A stretch of DNA of 64,000 nucleotides from Prunella strophiata. Its lineage: Eukaryota; Chordata; Aves; Passeriformes; Prunellidae. The DNA is taken from contig JAZBQD010000026.1 of NCBI GenBank assembly GCA_036583965.1, positions 62,001 to 126,000 on the forward strand, read 5' to 3'. This document shows positions 43,501 to 56,894 of this stretch, in pieces (the stretch's first letter is position 1; each line of letters opens with the position of its first letter). Made by a program: the position numbers and the translations under genes. The notes under the pieces are model-generated. The model was not told the DNA's origin, searched no databases, and was given only the letters and a program-made list of their open reading frames with translations.

Positions 43501-46500
43501 TAGTGTCTGACAGACAACCCTGTTAGCTGCCAGGCCAGCTGCCCACTCAACATGGCTCCTCTGAGCAGTAAGCTCTTCACAGGACACTACTGGCTGCTCC
43601 AGCCTCACCATGTCCCTGTTATTGAGATGGTCACACATTTGCCCACCCCCTTCCTCTTGCAGAGCTATTTCCCAGGGCTGCTCTAACCAAATGCCTTGTG
43701 AGGCTCGAATATCTATACCGAGCATGGTGTGGGAGACGGGGAAGGTGATGGTTGGTCGCCCAGTCATCCTCCACCGGCTGCACAGGTAGGAGAGGTCCGT
43801 CCTCAGCATCTCCACAATCATTTTGTTGTCAAGAGCCAGGTAGAACTGCTGCTGGTCTATGAACTGTGAGGACAGCACGAGGCATGATCGGTCCCACATG
43901 CAGTCATCAGGTCCTTATGGTGCCACCTATGTCTTCCCACAGGCACACAGTCAAGCCAGCCATGCTGTGTACCCAGAGGGCACGTGCCTTTGCACTGATG
44001 GCTCACCCCACCTTACTTAGCAGGTGCCAGTACAGCCTAGCAAGGGACCCTCAACCCCCAGGGCAGCTACTGGGCACTAACAACTATGGGGACATAACTA
44101 ACACCACAGCTCAGCAGCAGCAGCATCCAGCCCCACACAGTGAGTCCATGTTGTGCCTGTTCCAAGTGAATATGCACTCCCCATAGTGCTAGGCTTGGAT
44201 TACTGCTTGTCCCCTGGACACATGTCCCTGGCCAGCCATCAGCATCCTCCTGGTGTCCTTGTCAGGGTGAGCAGAGATTTTCATCCAATACTGATCATCA
44301 AAAGGCTCAAACTGTCCCAACATCCACACAACCAGGACCACCAACTGTGCTGCCTCATGCCACAGAGTTGGACTACTCCTCACTCCCAGGCTGATTAGAG
44401 AGTGTTGGGTCACACCTTAGAGTGTGTACCTTAGAATGAGTACCCAGACATTGAAGAAACTTCCTGCCGAGTTTCATATCACAGAATAGCTAGGAATGAG
44501 CCTCTGCAATGTCACTCACCTGCGGGGTAAAGGTAAAGATACTCTTCCTGATTTTGTAGAGCTTGGAAGTCCCAAGGACACCCATATGCCGGTAAGGCCG
44601 TCCAGTAAGGCACATCTGTTTGTTGCGGCCTGGGAGGGCAGGAAGAGCAGTTTTTAGTGCAAGCCTTCTCATGAAAAGGGCTGCAGCAGCAAGTAGTGCC
44701 AAGTATCTTGCTACCAGCCAGCAGGGAAATTCTGGTTTGAAGTTGGGATATCCCAGAACCCTGTGTCAAGCTGGTACAGTTCTAAAGGACAGTAATTCTG
44801 TCCCCAGACCTGCCTAGAGGGGTAGAGACATGCTGAAACAGCGACACACAGCCTGTCCCGACTTCTGCAGTGTCAGGACCAGTGTCTGGTCTTTGGGCAC
44901 ATCAGAAGCGGGAGCAGGGCTAGGGGTGCCCCTCTGCATAGGGCTGGCCCCCCTAAGTTGACAGCTCTAACAGCATTCCAATTGCTTCTGGATTACTCCC
45001 AAAGCCCAGGATGGTGCAGCAACAGCATTACCCCCTGCTTGTCAGCTCTTGCAGCTGCCAGGCTGCTCCCCCTGCCCATGTCACACTTGGCCTTTTGGTG
45101 GCCTAAATTAGCTGCCAAATTAAATCAACAGCAGATCAGGTGTCACCTTTGGCCCAGGCTAAATCTCTGGCACCTGCAAAACAAACCTCATGCCCAAGGC
45201 CTTGCAGCATCAGGGAGCAAGCATACAGAGGTGAGCACATCCTCCCTTCACACTCAGCCCTGCCCACCCACCAACAGCCATAATGCCTGAGCTCTGGGCT
45301 TTCTTTGCTAGGGACAGCCAGAGGACCTTGCCTGGGGTCTGGCTAGCCTCCCCCATCCAGGTCTGAGTACAGGAACAGAAGACAACTCCTGCCCACATGA
45401 GGTTCAACATCTATCAGATGTCTACATCTATCAACATCTATCAGAGTCTCTTCCTGGGGTGACTGTGCAACCGCAAGCCAAAGCTCTATTCCTGTCAGAA
45501 TCACACTGAACAGCACTGTCTGCCACTTTGTTCCCCTTTGGCATCAGTGGCTTTATCAGGCCTAGAAATGGGCAGCAGTATCCTCATCAGCCAAGCAGAG
45601 AGCAGGACATGAGTGTCTATGAGCAGGAGTGCCAGGGGTGAGACAGACCCTTCTGCACCCCGTTTGCTGCAGGAGCAGGGAGCCCAGCTCACCCAGCCGA
45701 GCATAGATGTGGCTGAGGATGCGAGCAGGCTGCACTCTGATGGGGTAGACGTCTGCCACAGTCTCCACGTTAATGCCCTCCTTCTGCAGGATTGCCTTGA
45801 TCCCCTCTGTTTCAGCCAGGATACACACTGTGGATGGAAGACAGTCTCAGTGCAACAGAGGCACAAGGGTGTGACAACACTGCCCCATGCCTTTGGGGAC
45901 ACACACAAGGCACCACACCACAGGGAAGAAGCTGTCTGGGGTCCCTTGGGAACCAGTTCCCACTGCAGAAGTCTGCTTTGCCCCTCCTAACACTCTATAC
46001 ACACAAGTCTTCCTCACCAAGTGGCAGTAAGACAATTTTCAACCTCTCTGCAGAGGAGGCTGCAGCAGATGATAGTTTCATGGGTCAACACAGGACAACA
46101 TGGAAGGACTTGCACCCTGACTTCTGCCCCCCTTGCCAGGGCTGAGACTGGGCTGTATTGGCAGCAACCCATCAAGCAGAGCCACCTCTGTGAATTCCAC
46201 AAAGCCAGAGTCCTCCCCACCTGCCAGGCTCAGGGGTTTGGGACTGGTTTCTTTCCCTCACCTTGGACCACCACATCAGGTTTAGGGACAGTCGCGAAAC
46301 GGCGGTTGAGGGGATCTATTTCACCGGGAGCTAGAAACCCCTGTGGGAAAAAAAGGTATGAAGAGATTAACATTTTATGGGTAGGGTAGAATGGGTAATG
46401 CCTACTGACAGCCCACCTTTCAGAGGTCCTGGGGGATGGAGGTGACAACTTCGCCATGGTAGGTGGCAGCATTTGCACCTTCACAGCTCAGAGCCTAGTC

Positions 46501-49500
46501 CCACAGCCCTTCCCAGCAACCCAGGGTGACCCTACCTCAGCCATTAGACAACCCAGGATGTAGAGGGACTGTCCCCACATGTGTGGCAGTTTGCCCATGG
46601 GTATCCTGTCCACAGTGTGTGGATTCCTGTATTCTTCATCCACCTGGAAGACAAGCCAGAAGGTCAAGAAGGGATCTAGACACAGGATGTTGAAGGAAGC
46701 ATCCTCACTGCATCTTGAAGTCCAGCATTTCAAGGCTTAAAACAAGGCCTGATAACAGCATTTGTCACAGAGGGTCCAGAAGAGCAGGGTTACATTCCTC
46801 CTCTCTTCTTATGATTGCCCCAGGCATCCGTGTCAGACAACAGAGCAGCTGCTCAAACCATGCTTGGTTTCTCAGCTCAGGACATCCCACTAGAACTGAC
46901 ATGCCCCAGTACACCCAGAGATGCTTTCTGATACTGGTGAGGAGCACATCTCTCCTGGATGACCTGAGCATCAGGAGGCCACTGCTCTTAGCCCAGACCC
47001 ACACAAATTCCCTCACCACTGAACTGGAGTTCAGCACCACCTACTCAGCCCAGGTCAGCTTGTCCTGAGCTCTCAGAGCACTCAGTCTCTGAGCAGGCAG
47101 ACTGTCAGCAAAGAACTCTTGTGTGTGAGAGCAAGAAATGCTTTGGGAGAAAAACCCCAATTTTTATCACAGTTTCATAACCAGCTCCAAGCCATCCTTT
47201 TTATACATGAGGTTTCCATGCACTACATGTGCCCCTTCACTAACAATTTGGCTTAATAAGCACTTAATTATCTGGTAATGAGACCAGGAGTTTCAGCACT
47301 GGACTTTCGTGATCCTTGTGGGTCCCTTCCAACTCAGAATATCCTGTGATTCTGTAAGACACTCCTGCTTCCCACCACACCTCACGATCACTCACCTTAT
47401 CCGGTGGGACACTGTACAGCTCTGGCAGCAGGCGTACCCCATTCTTCCCCTTGATAAGAACCCCCTCAAGGGCTTCCCGGTACTCCTGCACCTGAGAAGA
47501 GAGGAGAGGAAATCTGCTGCCGGCTCCCTGCTTTTTTCCTCTGCACACTTCTCCTGCCAGGGATTTTCTTCCACTAGCCCAGCAGGTCTCACCTCTCTTA
47601 CCTGCTCCATGTTTCCACTGAAAATCCCATCAATCATCAAGTATGCCCAGAAGAGAGGCCACTCACACTCAATGTTCTCAAACAGCTTCAGCTCAGCAGG
47701 TTCGTAGTAGAGGCGTTTGGGGTCCTGTAAGAGACATCAAGGCAGGTGGAACATAACAGGATCCCCTCAAACTGACAGGACTTCTCCTCCCCCTGAGACC
47801 CTAGCCTCAAATGTCCTCCCAGCCCTTCTCTGCGGATGGCCAAGAAAGAGCTGAAAAGCAGTTTCACCTCCAGCCTCTGTTTTCTCCATTGGACTACCCC
47901 CTCCTGAGCCCCCTGCACTGAAGGGAGAGACTTACCCTTCCTGGAGTCTACCTGGTCCCCAGGAGAGCACTCCAGAGCCCCCAGAACACCCCAGACATTG
48001 TGCTGTTGTACAGCAACAGCACATCCCCTGTGCCATGCTGGGTCCCCTTTGCCTTGCTTGATCTGCCTGAACCTCTCAGTATCTGTCTCCTCCAGCATCA
48101 TCAAGCTGGCCCAGCGAGGTGAGAGGGCTTGGGCTGGTCACAGAGGGCCAGAGAGGTTCCTTCACAGCCCTCCTACCATATGGTGTCACTGTGAGCCCAT
48201 CACAAGGGAAGTTGGATGAAGAGCTGCCTGCACAGTCCTCCCACCACAGTTCTGTTCCTTTCTTTGACCCTCCTTGCTAACTGCTCTGCCTGCTGCAGAG
48301 AAGGGAGAGTGCTGGCCTTAGCAGACTATTCTGGCAGAGAGGACAGAAGGAGCAGATATCTTCTAACTGGACTCCAGCCACAAGCTTCCAAAATCCCATC
48401 TGACTCCAGCTAGCTGCATGCCTTTGCAAGCACTGCTGCCCTTTCCATGCCTCACAGCTCCCCAGAAGTAAGTAATCCACAACTGTGCATGCTGCCAAAG
48501 CTCATGAGCACTGGAAACACTGGATTGGAGACACTGTTGCTTCTCCCTGGCTCTGGAGGAGGGGCAGCCACACATACTGCATATTATGGGCAGGTCTGCA
48601 GAGGTGCAGCAAAGGAGAAGGTTTCAGAAGTACTCATGATCAAAGGTTACAGGCCCAGCAGCTGGTGATGACTTAAGAGACTCTAAGTATCATTTCCTAG
48701 TTCAGTGGTTAACAAATAAGACTGCTGCTTATAAAATTTTCCTGTTTTGTCTCCCCAAAGCAGCAAACTCTTCACTTGCTCCCAGGGTCATTCTGAGAGT
48801 ACCCAAGCTGACTGCTGGTCTAGGAGAGACAGAAGCAGCTTTGTGACCTCCAGAGCTACCATAGATGAGGCTGCTGGGTAGCGGCTCTGCAGTCACCTCC
48901 CTAAGCCTCCAGCCCTTGCTCAGGGCTGGTGCAACCCTGGGAGAGCCCACCTCAGCAGGGCTCCCATGCTGGACATTGGTCCCACCTTCTACCAACCTAA
49001 GAAAGACACACCACCGGGTCCCAGGATACAGGCAGAGCCAGCATCTGGCCACCTGCTATAGGTGTGGGTGGGACGTACCACCTCTCCAATGAGCTCTGGC
49101 ACTTTGGGGAGCCTTGCCCAGACCCATGACACTGCCTGGGGCTACTCAGGGCTCTTGTCTTCCCAGTGCTCCCTGACACAGTCTTTGCGCTGCATCCAGG
49201 TGGGCTGCTGCTTGGCAGTCAAGTTCTGCCAGGCAGCAGGGCTGAGGACACTCACCTCTTTGGGAGTCCTGTATCCATCCCGGAGGAAGCGGCAGCAGCC
49301 ATAGCGCCCCTGGAAGGGAGGGAAAGATTTGCTGAGCAGGAGGCACAGTGTCAGGTGTCTTGTATATATATCTTCAATATGTATAGATATCTTCAATGCA
49401 GAAGCAGAGGCAGGGTGCTTCCTTCAGCAGGGTGTTTCCTTCACCCCCTCCCTCACTCACCCAGCACTCAGGTACCACAATCACAGCCTGGGGCCACAGC

Positions 49501-52500
49501 ACACAGGGCTGCTTCTTTGCGCACCCCTGCCACAGGTCATAGAGACCAGGACAGGACATGCCCCAGCAACCCACCAAGGAACACGTTTTTGGGAAAAAAA
49601 GGGCTACAGCAGTCTGGACTGCAGCTATCTCCTGGGAACAGTGAGACAAGGGCAGAGATGCTCACCTGCAGCTTGGTGATAATCTCCTGCTTGGTGATTT
49701 CTACCAGCTCGCTGTCCTCCACAGCAAATGCCGGGTAGGAGATGACAGAGAGCACACTGGCATCCACCTCCTTGGATGTGGAGGCCCTGGGCAGCATTGA
49801 GTGGAGGATCGACTGGGCAAAGGGGAAGGAAAGGTGGTCAGGCTGTCAGGCCAGGCATCATTCACACTTGCAAACCTAGATCACAGTTCCTCTTGCAACA
49901 GTGTAACACCTGAGTGGGTCTCACCTGGCAGTGCTGCACCTCATCTGACAGCACCCATATCACCGACTGAGGGCCTCCCTTGGCTCCAAAGAGATCCAGC
50001 TCATCCAGTGCCTCCAGGGCAGCCTGCAAGCAGGGTGAGACCCAAAAAGACATGTCCTTCACCATGCTGCTCATGTGTAAGAACTCTCATTCCATGCTAG
50101 TCCCTGTATGTAAAGCACTGCCCAAATTTAAAAGAATTTGAACCCTGCTGTGGCTGCAGAACATTTTTGGTCAAAATGGAACATCTCCAGACATCAAAAG
50201 GGCCTGGGACATTTCTGCCACACACCCCCAATTAACTTTTCACTCCCAGTTCAGGCAAAACCCAGGCTAGAAGGGCACAGTTTTATCCCAGTGCACAAGA
50301 AGAGAGGTTACCCAGGAAACTATCACTGCATTGAGCCTCAGCAACTCAACATGCCCAGCCTGCCCTGTCAAAAAGCAGCTCAGGGCCACTGGTGCTCCTC
50401 ATCCTGCCAGCGAGCACTGCTTCCCAGCTCACCTTGGCCATGCCGACAGAACTGGCATTCAACTCGGTGATGCCCTGGTTTGTCTTGTCCCCACGCTCCC
50501 ATATGCCAAAGTCCTGTGAACCAGGCACTGTTTCAGAACACATCCAGAAAGCTTTTGAATCCCACCCATCCATGGTGCCTCCAGGAGGTGCTGGTGTGGC
50601 ACAGGTGGAACCCACAGCTGTTCCTAGACACCAGTCCAGTATCTCCACCATCGGAGCACACCCCTCTTCTCCAGCACGTGCTACCCACCGCAGTTTTGTA
50701 GGCAGCTTCAATATAGAACACAAGGTTCTGGATAAAGTTGACTTCATCCAAGCTGTGAATTATGTGGAGGCCTAAAGCAGAGGGAAGAATTCACATTAGC
50801 TGCTCCAAGCCCGCAAGCATACCCAGGATGGGGCTGCAGTAACCCAGGGACAATTCCTCCCCACTGCATGCCTGCCCAACAGGAGCTATGTCCTAGCTGA
50901 CTCCACCTCCACTCCCACCCCTTACAGCAGCACTGTGGCTTCAGACAAACAGGGGCTTTTGATGAGACCAACATCAAGGGGCCCAAACCCACCTCAGGTA
51001 CTGTGAGCATAAGGGGAACAGTGGGGCTCACAGAAGCCATTGCAACAGCTTGGCACCCAGGAAGCTGCACCCAAACTGAGACTCTGGTGAACCTGAAGAG
51101 TAGCACGCTCAAAGCTGCAATGGGAGTCCCCAGCATTACCTGAGGCCGTCATTTGTGCAAGCATGAGGAGGTAGAGGGAGGTAGCATCCAACTGTAGGTG
51201 ACCCCATTCATGGTCTCCTACCACGGTGGCACATGTGTGGGTGTTATACTTGGCATGCAGGCAGTCCCTGGTGCTCTGACTGTACTTGAAGGCCTCTACC
51301 TTGTCCACCTTGAGAAGGGCAAAGAGATGCAGGCATTCATCGAACCCTGTCTCCAGAGATCTGACTCAATGCCATGAGTGGAGCACATGGAGTCGTGCCT
51401 GGCAGGGCAGAAATTCCACAACCCCTGGGCTAAGCTTCACTGTGCACCAAGGCAATGAGTGCAGGCTCACATGCTGCTGCAGCACAGGACTTCAGAAGTG
51501 GAGGGCCCACTGCCACAGCTGCACTGTGCAGAGAGAAAAGGGTTACCCCAAATGCCCTTAGGGAGGAGGAGCTGTAGAATCCTAGCGCCTGCCAGGCCAC
51601 ATGACAGGGAGCAGCTGGCAAAGGCTCCACTGGCTGCCAGACTACAGCACAGGAACTTCAATAACACCCATGACAGATGCTAACTCAGAACTTATTTCAA
51701 GACTTGCTGGAAGGGGGCCTTTCCTCTTCAGTCAGGGAAGGCTGGGGAGGGCTGGGAGAGCTAGGACAATAGCTTCTGTGGCATAGCTGGGCTTTAAGGA
51801 GACCATGTGACACTCAGAGGTACTCCCCAGCCCCTACCTGTCTCATCATGCACTGGAGCAGCCCCTGCATCAGCTTCACCACGCTCTGCAGGAATAAGGA
51901 AAACAGGCTTGTTAATCTCCAGGAGAAGCCCTGACTCAGGATCAGCTGGCCGCTGACCTTTGTGGGGCTCAGTGTCTGTAATCAGAGCCCCTGCTCACAT
52001 TTTCACAGCCCCTGGGTGACAGCAGAGGGAAGATTTCTTGGTCTGCCAGCAAGGCCAGGTTGCCATGCTGTGCAGGAGGACAGAGGGCATGGCTGCGGGA
52101 CACGGCTCCCCAGCCCTTGAGAAAAGGTCTGTGGACCCAGATCACCCCAGAGCCAGAGGCCTAGACCCTGTGGTTGGGCTCCAGTGTGCTCTAGGAAGAG
52201 CAGGCTCTGACATCCATTCCCATTGCCTCCCGTATGGGGGGACAGCCGCGTCCTCGCCCTCACTGCACTGCCTTTGGGCCCCTCACCCAGCTGTGACCTG
52301 TAGCTGACCACAGCGGGGTGACTGCTGTCCCCGAGTGACACCAGCCCTGCTCCCGGCTCCTGCTCCCTCCTACCTGCTCCAGCTCGTAGGCCTTGGCCTT
52401 GTCCTCGTCGCGGTCGGCATTCTTGCGGTAGGCTAGGCCAAGACCCCACACCGCCAAGATGCTGTATACGTTGTCCCGGACCCAGGCGTCCTGGTGGTCG

Positions 52501-52713
52501 GAGCTGGCGGGGAGCAGCCCCGTCACCGCGTCCTGCGGAGGGGACACACCGTTCACATAGAACTCCCTGGCCCAGAGGCCGGCGGGGCGCGCCGGGGCCC
52601 CGGGTCTGCTCCTCATTCCCGGACAGGGTCCGCACCTGGTGGCGGAGGATGGTCTGCTGCACCAGGCGCCCGTAGCCGTCCAGACGCACACCCGAGTTGC
52701 TCCGGCTCCTCAT
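34504..52713 (-). CDS. PHKA1: Phosphorylase kinase regulatory subunit alpha (PHKA1), complete
   Basis: Thirty-two exons join in frame to 1,195 residues (human about 1,223): 52636-52713, 52374-52532, 51838-51885, 51140-51308, 50689-50771, 50433-50513, 49925-50023, 49666-49812, 49256-49309, 47602-47724, 47396-47491, 46536-46643, 46262-46340, 45693-45827, 44520-44629, 43719-43863, 42704-42782, 42208-42287, 40215-40391, 39731-39825, 39423-39562, 39138-39294, 38906-38985, 38628-38706, 38417-38546, 37943-38044, 37441-37556, 37087-37125, 35836-36006, 35263-35316, 34925-35125, 34504-34677. The alpha subunit is the largest of the four phosphorylase kinase subunits and restrains the gamma kinase that activates glycogen phosphorylase. 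The N-terminal part (about 1-430; [29 protein letters not shown]) is the glucoamylase-like domain. The C-terminal part holds the regulatory region and a calmodulin-binding-like [18 protein letters not shown]. The protein ends CSMQ, a farnesylation box. The acidic segment that human PHKA1 can carry between exons 18 and 19 (42208-42287 and 40215-40391) was not found. HDAC8 next door supports PHKA1 over PHKA2. Confidence 0.96.
37087..37125 (-). other. PHKA1 small exon with a basophilic kinase site
   Basis: This 13-codon exon encodes [13 protein letters not shown]. It lies in phase between exons 37441-37556 and 35836-36006, with TTGCAG before and GTGAAG after. Human PHKA1 has FRRLSISAES at this place, a PKA-phosphorylated regulatory site. 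The site is therefore kept as RRQS although the flanks differ. It is the least certain exon of the gene; the acceptor could be three bases later. Confidence 0.65.
47275..47360 (+). repeat. CR1 LINE 3'-end fragment in PHKA1 intron 11
   Basis: The motifs GGGTCCCTTCCAACTCAGAAT and CCTGTGATTCTGT are the classic CR1 3' end. It lies just upstream of exon 47396-47491 on the transcript's other strand. Confidence 0.75.
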
Positions 52714-53010
52714 GACGGCAGCAGCAGGACCAGAACCGGCACCGGCACTGGCACTAGCGGGACGACACGGGTCCTGTCAGAGCCCCGCCCCGCTCCGCCC
52801 CGCGGCACCGCCTGCTCGCTGCCGCCGACGGCGCTACCCGAGTACCACTAGAGCCCCTGAGCGGCCGCCCTACCCGCGCTGCCCTGCGCTCCTCGCCGGC
52901 GGTGGCCTTGGTGCATGGGGAGCTCACTGCCGAGGGGGCAGGACCCGGAGTACATGGAGGCCCCGAGGGCGGGGGGGCGGTGGCGTTCGGCGCCCCCTGC
53001 CGGGCGAAGG
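52500..53010 (-). promoter_or_regulatory. PHKA1 CpG island promoter
   Basis: CpG-dense sequence covers exons 1-2 and about 250 bases upstream of the ATG at 52711-52713. A purine/GC-repetitive run (GGCACCGGCACTGGCACTAG, 52.74 kb) lies immediately upstream. No TATA box is seen. Confidence 0.55.
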
Positions 53011-53039
53011 CCGAGCAACGCTGAGTGTGGATACGCGGC

Positions 53040-53660
53040 TGCAAGCACAGACAGCCGGACGGACACACGGCCACACACACGGATACTCGGATGCAGGGAC
53101 GGACACGCGTACGCACGGATACCTGTGCCGGTGTGGCACAGATACATGGACTGGTGTGTGGTGTGGCGCAGGGACGCACGGATGGGTTCGCGTACTAGTG
53201 GTGTGAGACTGTACAGACACGCAGACGGACACACAGATAGGTACACATACCAGCGTGGGTCTGTATGGACACGCACATGTATGCTAGGTGCAATGACAGA
53301 CACAAAGACACGCATGTGGACAGCGGCATGGACACGTCCATAGGTGTGCACGTGCACGCACACATATGCACACGTACAGGTGTGCACACACCTACCCACA
53401 CTGGAGCACATGCACAGGCAGACTCGCATGCACACATACCTCCACACGCACATATGTGTATACAGCTATGCTTTGCATTTCTGTGTGTCCATAGCAGACA
53501 GATATACACACACACATGTGCACCTATGTACATTCACAGGTGTGCAAACCTGTGGATACCCACAGGTACAGTCACCTATAAGCACACACACACACATAAG
53601 TACACGGACACACTTCCCGTGCACATACACAACCATACACTGCATACACCTGCCTGCACA
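53040..53660. repeat. CA-rich degenerate minisatellite upstream of PHKA1
   Basis: About 600 bases are built from loosely repeated CACGGACACAC, CACATACC and ACACGCA units with alternating purine and pyrimidine. The unit drifts in length and sequence, so it is an old tandem array rather than a simple microsatellite. The many open frames here come from the repeat. Confidence 0.8.
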
Positions 53661-53664
53661 GGTG

Positions 53665-56600
53665 TGGGCAGACATGTGCATTATACAGATGTGCATCCAC
53701 ACAGGTGCACCAGCAGTGTTTGGGCACAGTGGGCTCCTGAAGATCACAGCACGCCTCATCCTGGGAACCCCTTTGGGCAGATGGGGGCCAAGTGGGTGCT
53801 GCGTTGGACTCTGCAGCTGTTGGGCAAGAGATAGGAGCCCGCAGGTGCCATGTGCTACCCTGAGGCACACATGACCCTGTTATCCATGTAACCTGCCTTT
53901 GCACAGCTGGGCAGGGGCAGGAAGGTGCTGAATGTGGGCAGGGTGCATTAGTTTTAATTTCTGTGCATAGCATCTGGAGCAGCCCAGCCACGGCATGGCC
54001 CCAGGGAGCTCAGCAGCACAGTCTCTCCCTGGCCCAGGCCACAGGACATATGGCTGCTGGAGAGTCCTGTCCCAGGAGTGAGTGCACGCTGTCCCTTGGT
54101 CTCTGGGGATCCCAGTGCACATTCCTGGGATGCTAGTGGCTGTCAGCACTCATACTGTGGTGGGGCACACACCCAGCCCTGTGGAACAGAGCAGCCATGA
54201 GCACTATGCCAGGGTGTCCAAAGGGAAAGAAAGCATCCCTGAGCTGGAGGCACGTGGATAGCGGGGCCAAAGCTGGGCTCTGCTGGGGGATGCCTAAGCT
54301 GGAGTCACTGGAACTGGAGGACACCACAATGATGGGCACAGGAGATCCCTGGAATGTGGGCAGTGGGGAGTGGTGTAGGGGTGGGGGTCCCAGGGTCGAG
54401 AACTCCCAAAGTTGGTGGGGTTGGGGTACTTGTGAGGCCCCATGGCTGGGGACATCAGGGTACATGGAGTGGGTCACAGGGCTTGTAGGGATGAGAGACA
54501 TGAAGAGTCCCAGGCATGCAGGCAAGGCTAGGCAGGGGGTGATGCAGGGGATGAGCAGGGGTCCCCAGTTACTGCAGGCCCTGATGACACACTCAATACT
54601 GTGCCAGCAGTGGGCACCCAGGGGTCTGCTGCTCTCCATCCTCTAGAAGGGTGTTGCCTGGGGCATCTGGGGGGCCACATTCCCCCCACCCCCTGGGGCT
54701 CCTGGAACACCCAGAGGGGCAGATGGGGAAGGGAGGAATGTCCTGACTCACCTGGCACCTGCCCCTCATGCCCAGACCCATCTGGGAGGGAGCTGTAGAG
54801 AAGCAAGAGGAAGGAGAGGAGTAGTGCCAGGCTGATGGTGATTCCTGGGGATGGTAGTGGGGATTGCACTGGCCCTGTCAGCCATTCTGAGTGCTGAGGC
54901 TTCTATAGTGTTGCAAACTCCATCTGTCAAGTGCCTCCACTAGGCACTGCTCCTCTCAGGTAATGGCTCTGCACAAATATTTGAATGGCCCTGGGCAGAG
55001 AAACAGCCCCTTATTACCCCCCACCCCAGCTGGGGGCTGCCAGCACCTCTGCAGGGCACCCATCAGGCATCTGGATCCTGGCCATCACCATTTGCATCCA
55101 GCTACAGTCCTGGCAAGGTGCCTGGGAAGCAGCTGCTCTCCACAGCCGGGTGATCTCCTTCCTGGTGCCCCTGTACTGTGCCCAGCCCAGATTTGCCCCA
55201 GCACTGCAAGGGCACATCCCCTCTCTGCCCAGTGCCAGCCTGGAGGATGTGGGGTGTGAGGTGTTCATGCCCACTTAGGAGTAGCAGCAGGAGGGATAGT
55301 GAATGGGCACCCTGTGGAAACAAAGCAGAGCCTCAGTGTGGGGTTTGGGACAGGGGAAGGAGCTGGGAACAAGGAGAAGGGAACAGGGGTGTACTAGCTG
55401 GCCTGGGGGAGAGAAAGGGGCCAGTGCAGCCCCCTATGCCACCAGCAGCTCCACAGTCAAGATTCCTACCTGAGGGTGGGTTGGGTGCATGTCCCCAAAG
55501 CCAGGACTCCTGGTGCTCCCCAATGGGATGCCAGGCTGTGCCCAAGGGGTTCACATAGCTGCAGGGTCTGCAGGAAGATACCTGCAAGGTGCACTCAGGC
55601 AACAGGCTAGGGTCACTGCACCCTGTGCCTGGCTGTCCCAGCAATGATGCAGGCACAGTGCTGGGGTCATCCAGGGACAGTGAATCTTTCCCTGAATCAC
55701 TGCTCCTCCATCTCTGTGGTAGCACCTGTGCCACTACCAGCACAGAGGTGATCCTACAGCTGGAGCAGCCCCTGGGCACCCATGGGTACTCAAGGAAGGG
55801 GCCCATTCCAAAAGACACAAGAGCCTGTTGGCACAGTGCATAAATGGACAGAGGGCTGGGATGACAAACTCCGGTGCTCACCCATCTCCAGGTGCCCAGC
55901 TGGTCCAAGGGGTGCTGGCAGCAGGTTAGGGTGGGGGGGGAGGGGAGCACTGGCATCCAGGGGTGTCCAGGGCTGGGAGCATGCCTCTCTCCATGTCTTT
56001 TATCATCACTTGCCTGAATGAATCAACAGCACATGCTTAATGACTGGTAGGGCTCAGATCTGTGAGCTTCCAAAAAAGCAGAAGACATTCCCCACTTATC
56101 ACCTAGATGTGGCAAACTGGGGACAAGGGGCAAGAGAGAACCTGGGCCTCTGTGGTTTCTCACTCTTCCAGGATGGGAAAGAAACTCTGAGACTGGCAGG
56201 AAAGGGAGGGATTGGACTTGACAGCACCCCATCCAACAGCAAACACTCACAGGAAAAATACAATTGCTGAAATATCCCCATGGAGCTTGGGCCAGCAATA
56301 GGTGGAGCTGGACCCCAAGCAAGAGGGCACCCTGGCAAGAGCATGAGCTGTGGAGAAACAGCATCCAGGTGACAGTGCCCCCCAGCTCTGGTGCCAAGGA
56401 TGATGACTGCCATCTATGCCTTGCTGCTCAAAGAATGGAAATTTTGCTCCAGCATTGCAGACAGGGCACCATATCCAGCAACAGTCAGGTTTGTTTGCAG
56501 ATACCTACCCACAATAGCCTCAGCAGAGAAATGCCTTGGCCATGGTGACAGACAGCCCCAGAAGACCTGGCTCATTGCTCCTCCATGGTCCTCTAGGACT

Positions 56601-56880
56601 TGCCCTATACAGAGGGATGCAGGGCATCTCTCATTCCCAGCCCCATGGAGGCAGCTGCCTGAAGCTACATCTGGGCTCCTCTGCACTAGGGCAGGTCAAT
56701 GCTCCAGGGGAGGCACTTCTCATAGGCCCTGCTTGAACCAGCTGGGATTTACACCCGCACCTGCCCCCTCCAGTGAGAGCACAAGGGCAGTACCACAGGG
56801 ATACACCCTATGGCAGCCTATCCCAGGGTGCACCTGCTGCACCCTGGGGACGGTGCAAGAACAGGCCAAGATGGTCTTTA
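53665..56880. other. Unassigned segment between PHKA1 and BMP15
   Basis: No gene was recognised. On the minus strand two things stand out weakly: an open, cysteine-containing stretch at 55470-55824 bordered by possible splice sites, and a hydrophobic stretch near 54.78-54.84 kb (ISLALLLSFLLLLYSS). They could belong to an unknown membrane protein gene, or be chance in moderately GC-rich DNA. Confidence 0.3.
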
Positions 56881-56894
56881 GCAAAATCAATCAA

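Noticed and set aside
53040..53870. Several overlapping open frames in the CA-rich tract, or a CRISPR-like array
   Set aside because: They are produced by tandem repetition without stop codons. Units are irregular with no constant spacer, and the genome is a vertebrate one.
55825..55881. A 57-base intron joining a further exon to 55470-55824
   Set aside because: It is shorter than normal bird introns, and the upstream piece has no supported reading frame.
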